DNA of 7,709 bases from Actinomycetota bacterium (GTDB lineage Bacteria > Actinomycetota > Actinomycetes > Streptosporangiales > Streptosporangiaceae). Made by a program: the position numbers and the translations under genes. The stretch spans positions 1 through 7,709 of the forward strand of contig PLIQ01000600.1 in NCBI GenBank assembly GCA_003140115.1. Reading direction: 5' to 3'. Of the stretch, positions 1 through 7,400 are shown one piece after another. The notes beneath the pieces are model-generated. The model was not told where the DNA came from. It worked only from the letters and a program-made list of their open reading frames with translations, and ran no database searches. Numbering within the stretch: position 1 is the first letter of the stretch; each line of letters begins with the position of its first letter.

Positions 1-391
1 CGTCCAGCGTGGTCAGCCCGGACGGGTCGATGGCCATCGGGTCCAGGAGCACCTCGACCGGCCCCCCGGGAACCGCCTGCGTGCACAGCACGGCATGCTC
101 CTGCCCGGGTTCGCGCTTGGTGAAGAAGGCCTGCTCCCCGCGCCAGGCCGGCGTGCCGACCACGCCGATGTTGAGCAGTTCGCGGACCTGCGCGGCCAGG
201 CCGTCCCGCCCCGGCCATTCCTCCCGCTGCGCCGAGAACAACTCGGCTTGCGCGCGCAGCCAGCCGGCCCGTTCGGGGCTATCGGGGTCCTCCATCCAGC
301 GGTAGGGGTCGCTGACCTGATGCCCGAAGATCTCCTCGGTCAGGTCCAGCCGGCGTGCCTTCGGGTACTCCGTCTCGTGTGTCGCGGTCAT
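1..391 (-). CDS. Prolyl oligopeptidase (S9A family), N-terminal part only
   Basis: The first 130 residues of a cytosolic serine peptidase that cleaves short peptides after proline. The gene runs leftward out of the window. Seen directly: the frame opens with ATG at 391 and stays open to base 1. Near the start it has YPKARRLD, then DPYRWMEDPDS at residues 28-38, followed by an alternating hydrophobic stretch with FFTKREPGQEH. The DPYRW-ED motif close to the N-terminus, after a Y-P-x-x-R-R-x-D block, is the hallmark of the S9A family. Family members are about 680-720 residues, so the propeller and the catalytic Ser/Asp/His domain lie outside the window and activity cannot be judged. No signal peptide is visible. 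No Shine-Dalgarno precedes the ATG; a -10-like hexamer ends six bases upstream, which suggests a leaderless mRNA. It is divergent from the HNH gene. Family assignment is confident; exact substrate is unknown. Confidence 0.88.
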   Translation of the reverse strand, partial: MTATHETEYPKARRLDLTEEIFGHQVSDPYRWMEDPDSPERAGWLRAQAELFSAQREEWPGRDGLAAQVRELLNIGVVGTPAWRGEQAFFTKREPGQEHAVLCTQAVPGGPVEVLLDPMAIDPSGLTTLD

Positions 392-397
392 GCTCGC

Positions 398-403
398 ACT
401 TTA
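398..403 (-). promoter_or_regulatory. Putative -10 element of the prolyl oligopeptidase gene
   Basis: On the minus strand TAAAGT matches the actinobacterial TAnnnT -10 pattern. It is followed by six bases (GCGAGC) and then the ATG at 391, so transcription would begin on or next to the start codon. No convincing -35 is seen 16-18 bases upstream. The call rests on the hexamer, its spacing and the missing ribosome binding site. Confidence 0.35.
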
Positions 404-499
404 CGATCTCGCCGACCTAGTAGGCTTATCTGGTGGCAGAAGCGTGTACCAGGCGACACACTGGGAGCATGGGCTTCTGTTAGACGGCCGGCTCCAGCG

Positions 500-505
500 G
501 GAGGT
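500..505 (+). promoter_or_regulatory. Ribosome binding site of the HNH gene
   Basis: GGAGGT lies three bases before the GTG at 509. The spacing is tight. The alternative GTG at 518 would have twelve bases of spacing. The start at 509 gives MRRVLLLN, the usual N-terminus of this family, so 509 is preferred. Confidence 0.45.
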
Positions 506-508
506 GCG

Positions 509-1402
509 GTGCGAAGAGTGCTGCTGCTCAACGTGACGTATGAACCGCTGACCACCGTGGGCCTCCGCCGCGCCGTATGCCTGGTCCTCTGCGGCAAGGC
601 CGAGGTGGTCCACGACGACGCCGCCGGAGCGGTCTTGCACGCGGCGTCGGTGGCGCTGGCGACGCCGTCGGTGATCAGGCTCAGCCGCTACGTCCGGGTG
701 CCCTACCGCAACCGGGTGCCGCTGACCCGGGCCGCGCTGATGCGCCGGGACAACTACCGCTGCGCCTACTGCGGCCGCCGCGCGGAGACCATCGACCACG
801 TGATTCCCCGCAGCCGCGGCGGCCAGCACGCCTGGGAGAACTGCGTCGCGTCCTGCACCGTCTGCAACCACCGCAAGGCCGACCGCCTGCTCGAGGAACT
901 CGGCTGGACGCTACCGGTGCCACCCGTGGTACCACGCGGCGCCCACTGGAGGCTGGTGGGCGCACAACACGACGGCGACCCCCAGTGGGCCGCTTATTTG
1001 CGTGAGCCCAGTGCGGCATTAGAAACCAGGGCCGCCTTATCGCATGAACCCGCCGTACCCCGCGTCCCCGCCGCACTAGGTTGCGGCTTTTTCCTTTTTA
1101 GCCGAACGTCCAGGCGTTTCAGCCCCGCGCCCGCTCCTCCCGTGCCGTGGCTATATTTTCCCCAGGAGGCCCCCCCGCCCCGAACTCCCGGAACTCCCGC
1201 TGGGTCAGCCCGCCCAGGATGGCCACCGCCACCACGCCGCCCGCGACCGGGAAGAACAGCGACGGCCCGATGTGCCGGACCAGCACCCCGGAGACCGCCA
1301 CCGACAGCGGGAAACTGCCGAACGCACACAGCATCAGCGCGCTCATCACCCGTCCGAGCATCGCCGGGGGCGCCCACTTCTGCAGCACGGTCAGGATGGT
1401 GA
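509..1402 (+). CDS. HNH endonuclease (CxxC zinc type), 3' end uncertain
   Basis: Small actinobacterial HNH nuclease, predicted to cut DNA with a beta-beta-alpha metal site; its cellular role is not established. With the GTG start at 509 it begins MRRVLLLNVTYEPL. The metal-binding core shows zinc-knuckle pairs C85/C88 and C116/C119, the D96-H97 catalytic pair, N111, and N120-H121 in the closing CNHRKAD motif. Family members normally end shortly after a W-x-x-Y-L motif, here W160-AAYL near position 1000, giving about 165-180 residues. This frame instead has no stop until 1402 (297 residues). The extra tail is Pro/Arg-rich, unlike the domain, crosses a terminator hairpin at 1070-1099 and runs 284 bases antisense over the MFS gene. 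The functional protein probably ends near 1000-1060; a lost stop or a one-base indel in gene or assembly would explain the tail. The nuclease domain is confident, the 3' boundary is not. Confidence 0.8.
   Translation: MRRVLLLNVTYEPLTTVGLRRAVCLVLCGKAEVVHDDAAGAVLHAASVALATPSVIRLSRYVRVPYRNRVPLTRAALMRRDNYRCAYCGRRAETIDHVIPRSRGGQHAWENCVASCTVCNHRKADRLLEELGWTLPVPPVVPRGAHWRLVGAQHDGDPQWAAYLREPSAALETRAALSHEPAVPRVPAALGCGFFLFSRTSRRFSPAPAPPVPWLYFPQEAPPPRTPGTPAGSARPGWPPPPRRPRPGRTATARCAGPAPRRPPPTAGNCRTHTASARSSPVRASPGAPTSAARSGW
1070..1099 (+). terminator. Rho-independent terminator after the HNH domain
   Basis: GCCGCA (1070-1075), a six-base loop, and TGCGGC (1082-1087) form a perfect six-pair GC-rich stem. 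It is followed at once by TTTTTCCTTTTT (1088-1099), a striking T-run in such GC-rich DNA. On the other strand the T-run would precede the hairpin, so it works only for rightward transcription, that is for the HNH gene and not for the MFS gene that ends at 1119. Confidence 0.7.
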
Positions 1403-2423
1403 CGTTGCCCAGGCCGTTGGTAGCGCCGGTCACGAACAGCATCGCGGCCGCCCCGGCCTCCCCGCCGAGGTACGGGGTGAGCGCTATCGCCACCGACGAG
1501 ACCAGGAAGACGATAGAAGCGAAGACGGCCGGCCTGCGCAGCCCGCCGGTGCGGCTCGCGGACAGCGTGCCGATCACCCCGCCGATCGCGAAGCAGGCCA
1601 GCAGCGCTCCGTAGCCGGCCGCCCCGTACCGGGCGTGCGCCAGCGAGGGCAGCGCCACCTCGCCCTCCCCGCCCCCGGCCAGGTTCGCCGCGATCACCAC
1701 GACCAAGAGGACCTGCAGTACCCGCGACCTCTTCAGGAAGGCCAGCACGCTCCGGTTCCCGCCATCGCCCGCGCCTGCGCCCGCCCCAGCCGCCTCATCC
1801 GCGGCCGCGCTCATCGTCCCGGTCGCGGCCCGGCGGGGGATCAACGCCAGCGTCAGCGCCGAGACCGCGAACGACGCCGCGTCAGCCGCGAAGGCCCACG
1901 TCGACGCGCGAGTGGTGGCCACCAGCGCGCCGCCCAGGGCCGGTCCCAGCAGCGACCCGGCCTGGACCGCCGCGGTGGATATCGCGTTACCCGCGCCCAG
2001 TCGCTCCCCGTCCAGCAGCGACGGCATGATCGCGAACGACGCCGGGATGAACAGCCCCTCGCCGGCCCCGATGAATGCCGCGAGGGGTCCGAGCGCGACC
2101 AGCGAGGCCGTGTGCCGGGCCGCGAGCACCGCCAGTCCCGCCACCAGCACGCACCGCGCCCCGTCGGCCGCGAGCATGACCGTCCGCGGTCCGACCTTGT
2201 CGGACAGCACCCCGCCCACCGGGATCAGCACCATGCGCGGCACGCCGTAGCAGGCCAGCACCGTGCCCAGCAGGACCGTCCCGCCCCGGTTCGACAGCAC
2301 CAGCCAGGGCAACGCCACCGCGTAGCAGTAGTCGCCGATCGTCGACGTGAACTGCCCGCCGGCCAGCAGCCGGAAGCTCCGCACCCCGAGCGGCCCGGAC
2401 CGCAACGACCCCAGCCGGCTCAT
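1119..2423 (-). CDS. MFS transporter, probable drug or metabolite exporter
   Basis: A 434-residue major facilitator protein of the inner membrane, predicted to exchange a small molecule, probably outward, against protons. Hydrophobic segments fit twelve helices in two halves: about residues 19-190 and 233-405, joined by an Ala/Gly-rich cytoplasmic loop near 200-225. Motif A is seen as GGVLSDKVGPR (70-80) between helices 2 and 3, and the TM5 region LLGPALGGALVA (158-169) resembles motif C-like exporter segments. Both ends are hydrophilic. It resembles the MFS_3/EntS-type exporter group, but the cargo cannot be read from sequence. The frame is open much further upstream, but that part is antisense-frame filler over the regulator gene. 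The ATG at 2423 has a strong GGAGGAGG site and overlaps the regulator stop in an ATGA, so the two are translationally coupled. Control by that ArsR-type neighbour is likely. No obvious terminator follows. Confidence 0.88.
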   Translation of the reverse strand: MSRLGSLRSGPLGVRSFRLLAGGQFTSTIGDYCYAVALPWLVLSNRGGTVLLGTVLACYGVPRMVLIPVGGVLSDKVGPRTVMLAADGARCVLVAGLAVLAARHTASLVALGPLAAFIGAGEGLFIPASFAIMPSLLDGERLGAGNAISTAAVQAGSLLGPALGGALVATTRASTWAFAADAASFAVSALTLALIPRRAATGTMSAAADEAAGAGAGAGDGGNRSVLAFLKRSRVLQVLLVVVIAANLAGGGEGEVALPSLAHARYGAAGYGALLACFAIGGVIGTLSASRTGGLRRPAVFASIVFLVSSVAIALTPYLGGEAGAAAMLFVTGATNGLGNVTILTVLQKWAPPAMLGRVMSALMLCAFGSFPLSVAVSGVLVRHIGPSLFFPVAGGVVAVAILGGLTQREFREFGAGGPPGENIATAREERARG

Positions 2424-3076
2424 TGTGCCTCCTCCGGCCCGAACCACGGGAACATGTCGAGCAGGATGTCGACCGGCAGCGCTCCCGGCGACCGTTCGGC
2501 CGGGTCGAGCCGTATGTAGGGTTCCATCACCGCCAGCACCTTCGCCCTCAGTTCGGAGAGCTCCTCCGCCGTCACGTGCGCCGCGCTGAACGTCTCGCCC
2601 GAGGCTCGCTGCCAGTCCGCCGGAAACTCGGACCGGCGGTCCAGGTAACGGGCGCGGACCTCCTCCGCCGAAGCCCGCAGGTTCTCCACCAGTAGCCGAC
2701 TGGCCAGCCGGCCCGCCGGCGAGGAGTCCGGCTCGTCCTCGAGCGTGAACGCGATCAGCCGCGCCCGCCACGGCCGTTCGCGCCCGTTCGCGGCGCTGGC
2801 CCGGTCCTCCTCGATGAACCCGTACTTAGCCAGCGTGCGCAGGTGGTAACTGCACGCCGAGGGGGAGAGCCCGGCCACCTCGGCGCACTCGGTCGCGGTG
2901 ACCGACCCTCGCAGCCCGATGTGCGACCAGATCGCGATCCGGGCCGGATGCGCGAGCGCGCGCATCATCTTCGGGTCGGTGAGCCGGACCGGATTTCCCG
3001 GCATCCCAGGTTCGACGCTGTTTTCTGGCTTCTCAGCCTCGGCGTCGTCCCGCCTCGCCCCTGCCTCATCACTCAT
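2420..3076 (-). CDS. ArsR-type winged helix-turn-helix transcriptional regulator
   Basis: A 218-residue DNA-binding regulator. After a charged, probably flexible N-terminus (1-30), the winged helix lies at about 33-95: LTDPKMMRALAHPARIAIW, then the recognition region AEVAGLSPSACSYHLRTLAKYG, then a wing followed by NGRERPWRA. D-P-x-x-R-x-L-x-H-P-x-R is the usual opening of ArsR/HTH_20 proteins. The remainder (about 110-218) is helical and acidic, longer than a classic metal-sensing ArsR. The metal-binding ELCVCD motif is absent, so an organic ligand or a protein signal is more likely. The frame extends upstream to 3226, but that part would cover the divergent promoter and the dehydrogenase start. 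ATG 3076 lacks a good Shine-Dalgarno and sits seven bases after a -10 hexamer, fitting a leaderless message. It shares an operon with the MFS gene (ATGA overlap) and is divergent from an acyl-CoA dehydrogenase; probably an autoregulated repressor of both. Confidence 0.82.
   Translation of the reverse strand: MSDEAGARRDDAEAEKPENSVEPGMPGNPVRLTDPKMMRALAHPARIAIWSHIGLRGSVTATECAEVAGLSPSACSYHLRTLAKYGFIEEDRASAANGRERPWRARLIAFTLEDEPDSSPAGRLASRLLVENLRASAEEVRARYLDRRSEFPADWQRASGETFSAAHVTAEELSELRAKVLAVMEPYIRLDPAERSPGALPVDILLDMFPWFGPEEAQ
2428..2435 (-). promoter_or_regulatory. Ribosome binding site of the MFS gene
   Basis: Minus-strand GGAGGAGG ends four bases before the ATG at 2423; its upstream GGAGG core is seven bases away. 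It lies inside the last codons of the regulator gene and decides the MFS start over the longer open frame. Confidence 0.75.
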
Positions 3077-3083
3077 ACCTGAA

Positions 3084-3112
3084 ACACTACTTTCGAAAGA
3101 ATTGCTTCGCAA
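3084..3112 (-). promoter_or_regulatory. Promoter of the regulator-MFS operon
   Basis: On the minus strand TTGCGA (3112-3107) as -35 and TAGTGT (3089-3084) as -10 are separated by 17 bases. The -10 is followed by seven bases and the ATG at 3076, so the transcript would start at or beside the start codon. The palindrome CTTTCGAAAG fills much of the spacer, an ideal repressor position. Confidence 0.5.
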
Positions 3113-3113
3113 T
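3090..3113. promoter_or_regulatory. Probable operator: two adjacent palindromes in the divergent spacer
   Basis: CTTTCGAAAG (3090-3099) is a perfect ten-base palindrome. ATTGCTTCGCAAT (3101-3113) is a perfect inverted repeat with five-base arms and a three-base centre. They are one base apart. The second covers the overlapping -35 elements of both divergent promoters, and the first lies between -35 and -10 of the regulator promoter. A dimeric winged-helix protein encoded next door is the natural binder. Which of the two is the true site is not known. Confidence 0.5.
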
Positions 3114-3129
3114 AGGTTCGGGGTACGAT
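3102..3129 (+). promoter_or_regulatory. Promoter of the acyl-CoA dehydrogenase gene
   Basis: TTGCTT (3102-3107) as -35 and TACGAT (3124-3129) as -10 are 16 bases apart. A start about seven bases later would give a short leader carrying the GGAGGT site. The -35 lies inside the ATTGC-TTC-GCAAT palindrome, so a bound regulator would compete with RNA polymerase. Confidence 0.45.
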
Positions 3130-3135
3130 TTGGGT

Positions 3136-3141
3136 GGAGGT
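3136..3141 (+). promoter_or_regulatory. Ribosome binding site of the acyl-CoA dehydrogenase gene
   Basis: GGAGGT with eight bases to the ATG at 3150, the normal distance. It selects this start over the frame that is open back to 2898, which only covers the antisense of the regulator. Confidence 0.75.
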
Positions 3142-3149
3142 CGAAGTCG

Positions 3150-4292
3150 ATGCAGCGGCAAATCTTCACCCAGGAGCAGGACGAGTTCCGTGACATGGTG
3201 CGGGCCTTCATCGCGAAGGAGATCACGCCCTATCACGAGCAGTGGGAACGGGACGGGATCGTGTCCCGTGACGTGTGGCTGGCGGCCGGCCGGGCCGGCC
3301 TGCTCGGCATCCACATCGACGAGAAGTACGGCGGCGGGGGCGATCCCGACTACCGGTACTACGTGATCCTGAACGAGGAACTAGCCCGGGCCGGGGCCAG
3401 CGGGCCGATGTTCGTCCTGCACAACGACATGATCGGGCCGTACCTGGACCGGTTGTGCACGCCGGAGCAGCGGGAGCGGTGGTTCCCCGGCTACTGCTCG
3501 GGGGAGCTCATCGCGGCGATCGCCATGACCGAGCCAGAAGCAGGCAGCGACCTGCAGGGGATCCGGAGCACCGCGGTCCGGGACGGCGACCACTACGTGC
3601 TGAACGGCCAGAAGACGTTCATCTCCAACGGCCAGCTCGGCGACCTCGTGATCGTGGTCGCCCGCACCGATCCGGCCGCCGGGCACCGCGGCATCAGCCT
3701 GCTCATGGTCGAGCGCGATATGCCCGGCTTCAGCCGCGGCCGGAACCTGGAAAAGCTCGGCATGCACGCCCAGGACACCTCGGAGCTGTTCTTCACCGAC
3801 GTCCGGGTGCCGGCCGCGAACCTGCTCGGCGAGGAGGGCGGCGGCTTCGTCGCGCTGATGCAGAACCTGCCCCGCGAGCGCGTCACGATCGGCGTCACCG
3901 CGCTGGCCATCGCCGAACAGGCCTTGGCTGACACGCTGGCCTACTGCAAGGAGCGGAAAGCGTTCGGCCAGCCGATCGGCAGCTTCCAGCACAGTAAGTT
4001 CCTGCTGGCCGAGATGGCCACCGAGATCGCGGTGGCGCGCGAGTTCACCGACCGCGCCATCATGGAGCACTGCGCCGACCGGCTGAGCACCGAAGAGGCG
4101 TCCATGGTCAAGTGGTGGAATACCGAGCTGTGCAACCGCGTCACCGACCGGTGCGTGCAGCTGTACGGCGGCTACGGCTACATGCGCGAGTACCCGGTCG
4201 GCCGCGCGTGGGCCGACAGCCGCGTGCAGTCAATCTTCGGCGGCACCACCGAGATCCAGAAAGAAATCATCGCCCGCAACCTCGGGCTGTAG
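3150..4292 (+). CDS. Acyl-CoA dehydrogenase, long-chain/isovaleryl-like active site
   Basis: A 380-residue cytosolic FAD enzyme of normal family length that introduces an alpha,beta double bond into an acyl-CoA, passing electrons to an electron-transfer flavoprotein. The all-helical N-terminal domain is about 1-115 and the beta middle domain about 120-220, with signature AMTEPEAGSDLQG (125-137). The C-terminal helical domain is about 227-378, with ERKAFGQPIG and QLYGGYGYMREYPVGR (337-352), ending in the IFGGTTEIQKEIIARN block. In the medium/short-chain type the catalytic Glu lies in that last block, but here the position is Gly364. A Glu is present instead at 243 in LPRERVTIG, the place used by long-chain and isovaleryl-CoA dehydrogenases. 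That suggests a long or branched acyl substrate, but this is inference from family knowledge. No ETF, enoyl-CoA hydratase or CoA ligase gene is nearby. The shared spacer with the ArsR-type gene points to co-regulation. Confidence 0.92.
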   Translation: MQRQIFTQEQDEFRDMVRAFIAKEITPYHEQWERDGIVSRDVWLAAGRAGLLGIHIDEKYGGGGDPDYRYYVILNEELARAGASGPMFVLHNDMIGPYLDRLCTPEQRERWFPGYCSGELIAAIAMTEPEAGSDLQGIRSTAVRDGDHYVLNGQKTFISNGQLGDLVIVVARTDPAAGHRGISLLMVERDMPGFSRGRNLEKLGMHAQDTSELFFTDVRVPAANLLGEEGGGFVALMQNLPRERVTIGVTALAIAEQALADTLAYCKERKAFGQPIGSFQHSKFLLAEMATEIAVAREFTDRAIMEHCADRLSTEEASMVKWWNTELCNRVTDRCVQLYGGYGYMREYPVGRAWADSRVQSIFGGTTEIQKEIIARNLGL

Positions 4293-4308
4293 CCTGACCA
4301 GGTCTTCT

Positions 4309-4335
4309 ACGAAGTTCGTGCTGCCCGTCAACGGG
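4309..4335. repeat. Two short inverted repeats behind the acyl-CoA dehydrogenase gene
   Basis: ACGAAGTTCGT (4309-4319) has perfect five-base arms around one base. CCCGTCAACGGG (4324-4335) is a perfect five-pair hairpin with a two-base centre. There is no T-run, so this is not a typical intrinsic terminator. It could be a weak hairpin terminator, as is common in actinomycetes, or an operator for the downstream regulator. The rest of the 204-bp spacer has only one further ten-base palindrome (4436-4445) and the -10-like hexamer near 4484. Confidence 0.3.
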
Positions 4336-4483
4336 ATCGTGGCATCCAAGGCCGCCGCCTGGCTATGACGGCTCCGATTGGCCCCGCTACGACGGCGATG
4401 GTCACCAGCACCGGGGAGGTGGCCGGCCTGGCGGCATGGCGCCATAGCAGTGCGGCGGCACGGCCGGCGTCGGCTGAAGGACG

Positions 4484-4489
4484 TACGGT
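4484..4489 (+). promoter_or_regulatory. Putative -10 element of the SARP/AfsR-like gene
   Basis: TACGGT matches TAnnnT and ends seven bases before the ATG at 4497, so the message would be leaderless. No -35 match is seen at 16-18 bases. A GAAGGA at 4476-4481 is fifteen bases from the ATG, too far to be a good ribosome binding site. Confidence 0.35.
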
Positions 4490-4496
4490 TGGGCTT

Positions 4497-7400
4497 ATGG
4501 AGGTGCGGTTGTTCGGCGAGCTCGAGGCGCTGCAAGCGGGCGTGCCGGTGCCGGTGCGCGGGGCCAAACAGCGGGCCCTGCTGGCCCTGCTGGCCCTGCA
4601 GCGCGGGAAGCCGATCAGTTCCGACCGCCTGATCGACCACCTGTGGGGCGACGGGGAAGCGGCGAAGCCGGCGAACGCGTTGCAGGCTCAGATCGCCCAG
4701 CTGCGCCGCAGCCTGGGATCGGCGGCGATCGTCACCTCAGAAGGCGGCTACACCCTTGGTATCGATCCCGACGATGTGGATGTCGTTCGCTTTGAGCAGC
4801 TCGTCGCGACCGGACGGCGGCTCGTGGAGGCGGGCGAGGTGGCGTCGGCGTCAACCACGTTGGGTGAGGCGCTGGCGCTGCGGCGGGGGGAGCCGCTGGC
4901 CGAGTTCGCCTATGCCGGCTTCGCGGATGCCGAACGGGCGCATCTGGACGAGATAACCCTGGTGGCGATCGAGGCTCGCGCCGGCGCGGATCTGGTGTTG
5001 GGGCTCCATGGAGAGCTCATCGGGGAGCTAGAAGCCTTGTGCCGCGAACATCCGTTGCGCGAGCGGCTGTGGGAGCTGCTGATCCTCGCTCTGTACCGGG
5101 CCGGGCGCCAAGCCGAGGCCCTGCGCGCCTACACCGAAGCTCGCGAGCGGTCAGTCGACGAGCTGGGGATCGAACCCGGTCGCGCCTTGCGAGAACTGCA
5201 GGCCCGAGTCCTGGCCCAGGACCCCGCGCTCACCCTGCCCGATCCGGCAGAACCGCCGGCGCTGCGGGCGGCGACCGGGCCGACGGCAACCGGCAACCTG
5301 CGAGCGCAGCTGAGCAGGCTCATCGGGCGCGAAGCCGAGCTGGAACAACTGCTCGAGGCGGTCCACGCTCACCGACTCGTGACGCTGGTCGGCCCTGGCG
5401 GCGCGGGCAAGACCCGCTTGGCGATGGAGGCGGCCGCCGTGCTACGCGAAGAGCACCGAGACGGCTCCTGGCTGGTCGAGCTGGCCGGCGTCGCCGAACC
5501 CGGGGGGGTGGCGCCGGCCGTGGCCGTCGCGCTCGGAGCGAGCGCGTCGGCGGTTCCCGGCCGTCAGCCCGCGGGGTCGACCGTCGAGCTCATCGTGCGC
5601 CACCTGGCCGGACGGTCATTGGTCGTCGTGATCGACAACTGCGAACACGTCATCGGTCAGGCGGCCGCCCTGGCCGACATCCTGGTCGGATCGCTGCCCA
5701 CGCTTCGATTGATCACGACCAGCCGCGAGCCGCTTGGTGTTCCCGGGGAAGTCCTGGTGGCGGTGGGCGGTTTGGCCCCGCCGGCCGCCGTCGAGCTGTT
5801 CGTCGATCGCGCCCGAGCGGTACGACCCGGATTCACCGGAGACGAACGCAGCCGCCAGATCATCGAGGACATCTGTCGCCGACTGGATGGCCTGCCTCTG
5901 GCCCTCGAGCTTGCGGCCGCCCGACTGCGGGCACTGACATTGGCCACGCTGGCGAAACGCCTCGACGACCGCTTCCGGCTGCTCACCGGGGGGGCCCGGA
6001 CCGCCCTGCCCCGCCAGCAATCCCTACGGGCGGTGGTGGACTGGAGTTACGATCTGCTCTTCGACGACGAACGCCGCCTGTTCAACCGGCTGGCGGTGTT
6101 TGCCGGCGGCTGTGAGCTGACAGCCGCCGAGGCGGTCTGCGCCGACGACCACGTCCCGGCCGGCGACATCCTGGACGTGGTGAGCCGACTCGTCGACAAA
6201 TCCCTCGTCACCGCCTCCGACGCCGCTGGCGAAACCCGATTCACCCAGCCCCAGACACTATGGCAATACGGCCGGGAACGCCTCGACGAATCCGGCGAAG
6301 TCAACGCCATGCGCGTCCACCACGCGGAGTATTACCGGCAGCTGGCGAAGGAGGCCCACGAGGGTCTGCGAGGCGCCACCGCGCCGATGTGGCGGGACCG
6401 TCTCACCCCGGAGGTGGGCAACTTGCGGGCCGCGCTCGACTGGTTCATCGCCATCGGCGATGCCGACGCTGCGCTGGCGCTCGCGTCGGGGATGGCCTGG
6501 CTGTGGTGGATCAACACCGACTTCGCGGAAGGAGCGCGCTGGCTCGCTGATGCCCTCGGCACGGAGGGACCCCGTCGTGGCGAGCTCGCCGCGACCGCGC
6601 ACAGCTGGCACGGCTATTGCGTGGGGATGTCGTCCAGCCCAGCGGCGGGTGCGATTGAATGCGAGGAGGCCGTCGCTGACTTGAGGGCCAGCGACGACCC
6701 GGGTGGCCTGGCGTACGGGCTGGTGCTTTGTGCCGCGGTGCTGGTGCGGGCGCACGAGTTCGAACGATCACTCGAGCTGTTGGCCGAGGCCCACGATCTG
6801 CTGCAAGCGGCCGGCCACGGCTGGCTCCTCGCCGTGCACGACCTGATCCTGGCCTGGAACCTGGCGTCACTGGGACGACTGGAGGACGCGGAGTCAGCCG
6901 CCCGCTCCAGCGTCAAACGCTTCGACGCTGAGGGAGAGGTCCTGGTGGTCGTCTCTCCGTTGAACTCCCTCGCGGGCATCGCCGCGGCCCGAGGCGACCT
7001 CGGCGCGGCCTCGGCGGCCTACGAAGCGCTCCTGGAGCGATGCCGCGCTACCGGGCAGCGCCTCTACGTCCCGTTCACCCTTCTCGCTCTCGCCAGGCTA
7101 CGGGCCAGGCAAGGCGACGACACCCTCGCCGACCGCCTGTACGACGAGGCGATCGCATCCGGCTTCAACCCGTGGCTGTCCGCCGACGCGATGGTCGGTC
7201 AGGCAGCGGTCGCCCGTCGCCTCGGTGACCTGACGCGGGCGCGGGCGCTGCTCGACAGGGCAGAGGATCAGTACCGAGCGGCGGATCTTCCCGCCGGCCA
7301 GCCCCTGGTGCTGGCCGGCCTGGCATGGTGGGCGCTCGCCGCCGGCTGCCCAGCCGACGCCGCCATCTTCGCCGCCCAAGCCGCCTCCCCTAGCGGGGAC

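Noticed and set aside
416..424. CCTAGTAGG inverted repeat between the divergent prolyl oligopeptidase and HNH genes as an operator
   Set aside because: Arms of only four bases and no regulator gene next to it; too weak to call.
95..508. Upstream extension of the HNH open frame
   Set aside because: It is antisense to the prolyl oligopeptidase gene and the divergent spacer. The family N-terminus MRRVLLLN begins at 509 behind a GGAGGT site.
925..936. Perfect 12-base palindrome CGTGGTACCACG
   Set aside because: It lies inside the HNH coding sequence, is not near a promoter, and such palindromes are expected by chance in GC-rich coding DNA.
1104..1120. Weak inverted repeat GAACG...CGTTT just past the MFS stop, as an MFS terminator
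   Set aside because: Only four clean base pairs plus a wobble, partly inside the stop codon, and no T-run follows on the minus strand.
1272..2519. Long plus-strand open frame of 415 codons opposite the MFS gene
   Set aside because: Its product is rich in Arg, Gln, His and Pro with no recognisable domain. It mirrors a clear 12-helix transporter on the other strand, a usual artefact of high GC.
3275..3931. Open frames on both strands within the acyl-CoA dehydrogenase gene
   Set aside because: Arg/Gly-rich shadow frames; the dehydrogenase frame has all family signatures from end to end.
5039..6115. A 358-codon frame inside the SARP-like gene
   Set aside because: Out-of-frame shadow with Arg/Pro/Ala-rich composition. 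The real frame carries Walker motifs and a BTAD domain across the same bases.
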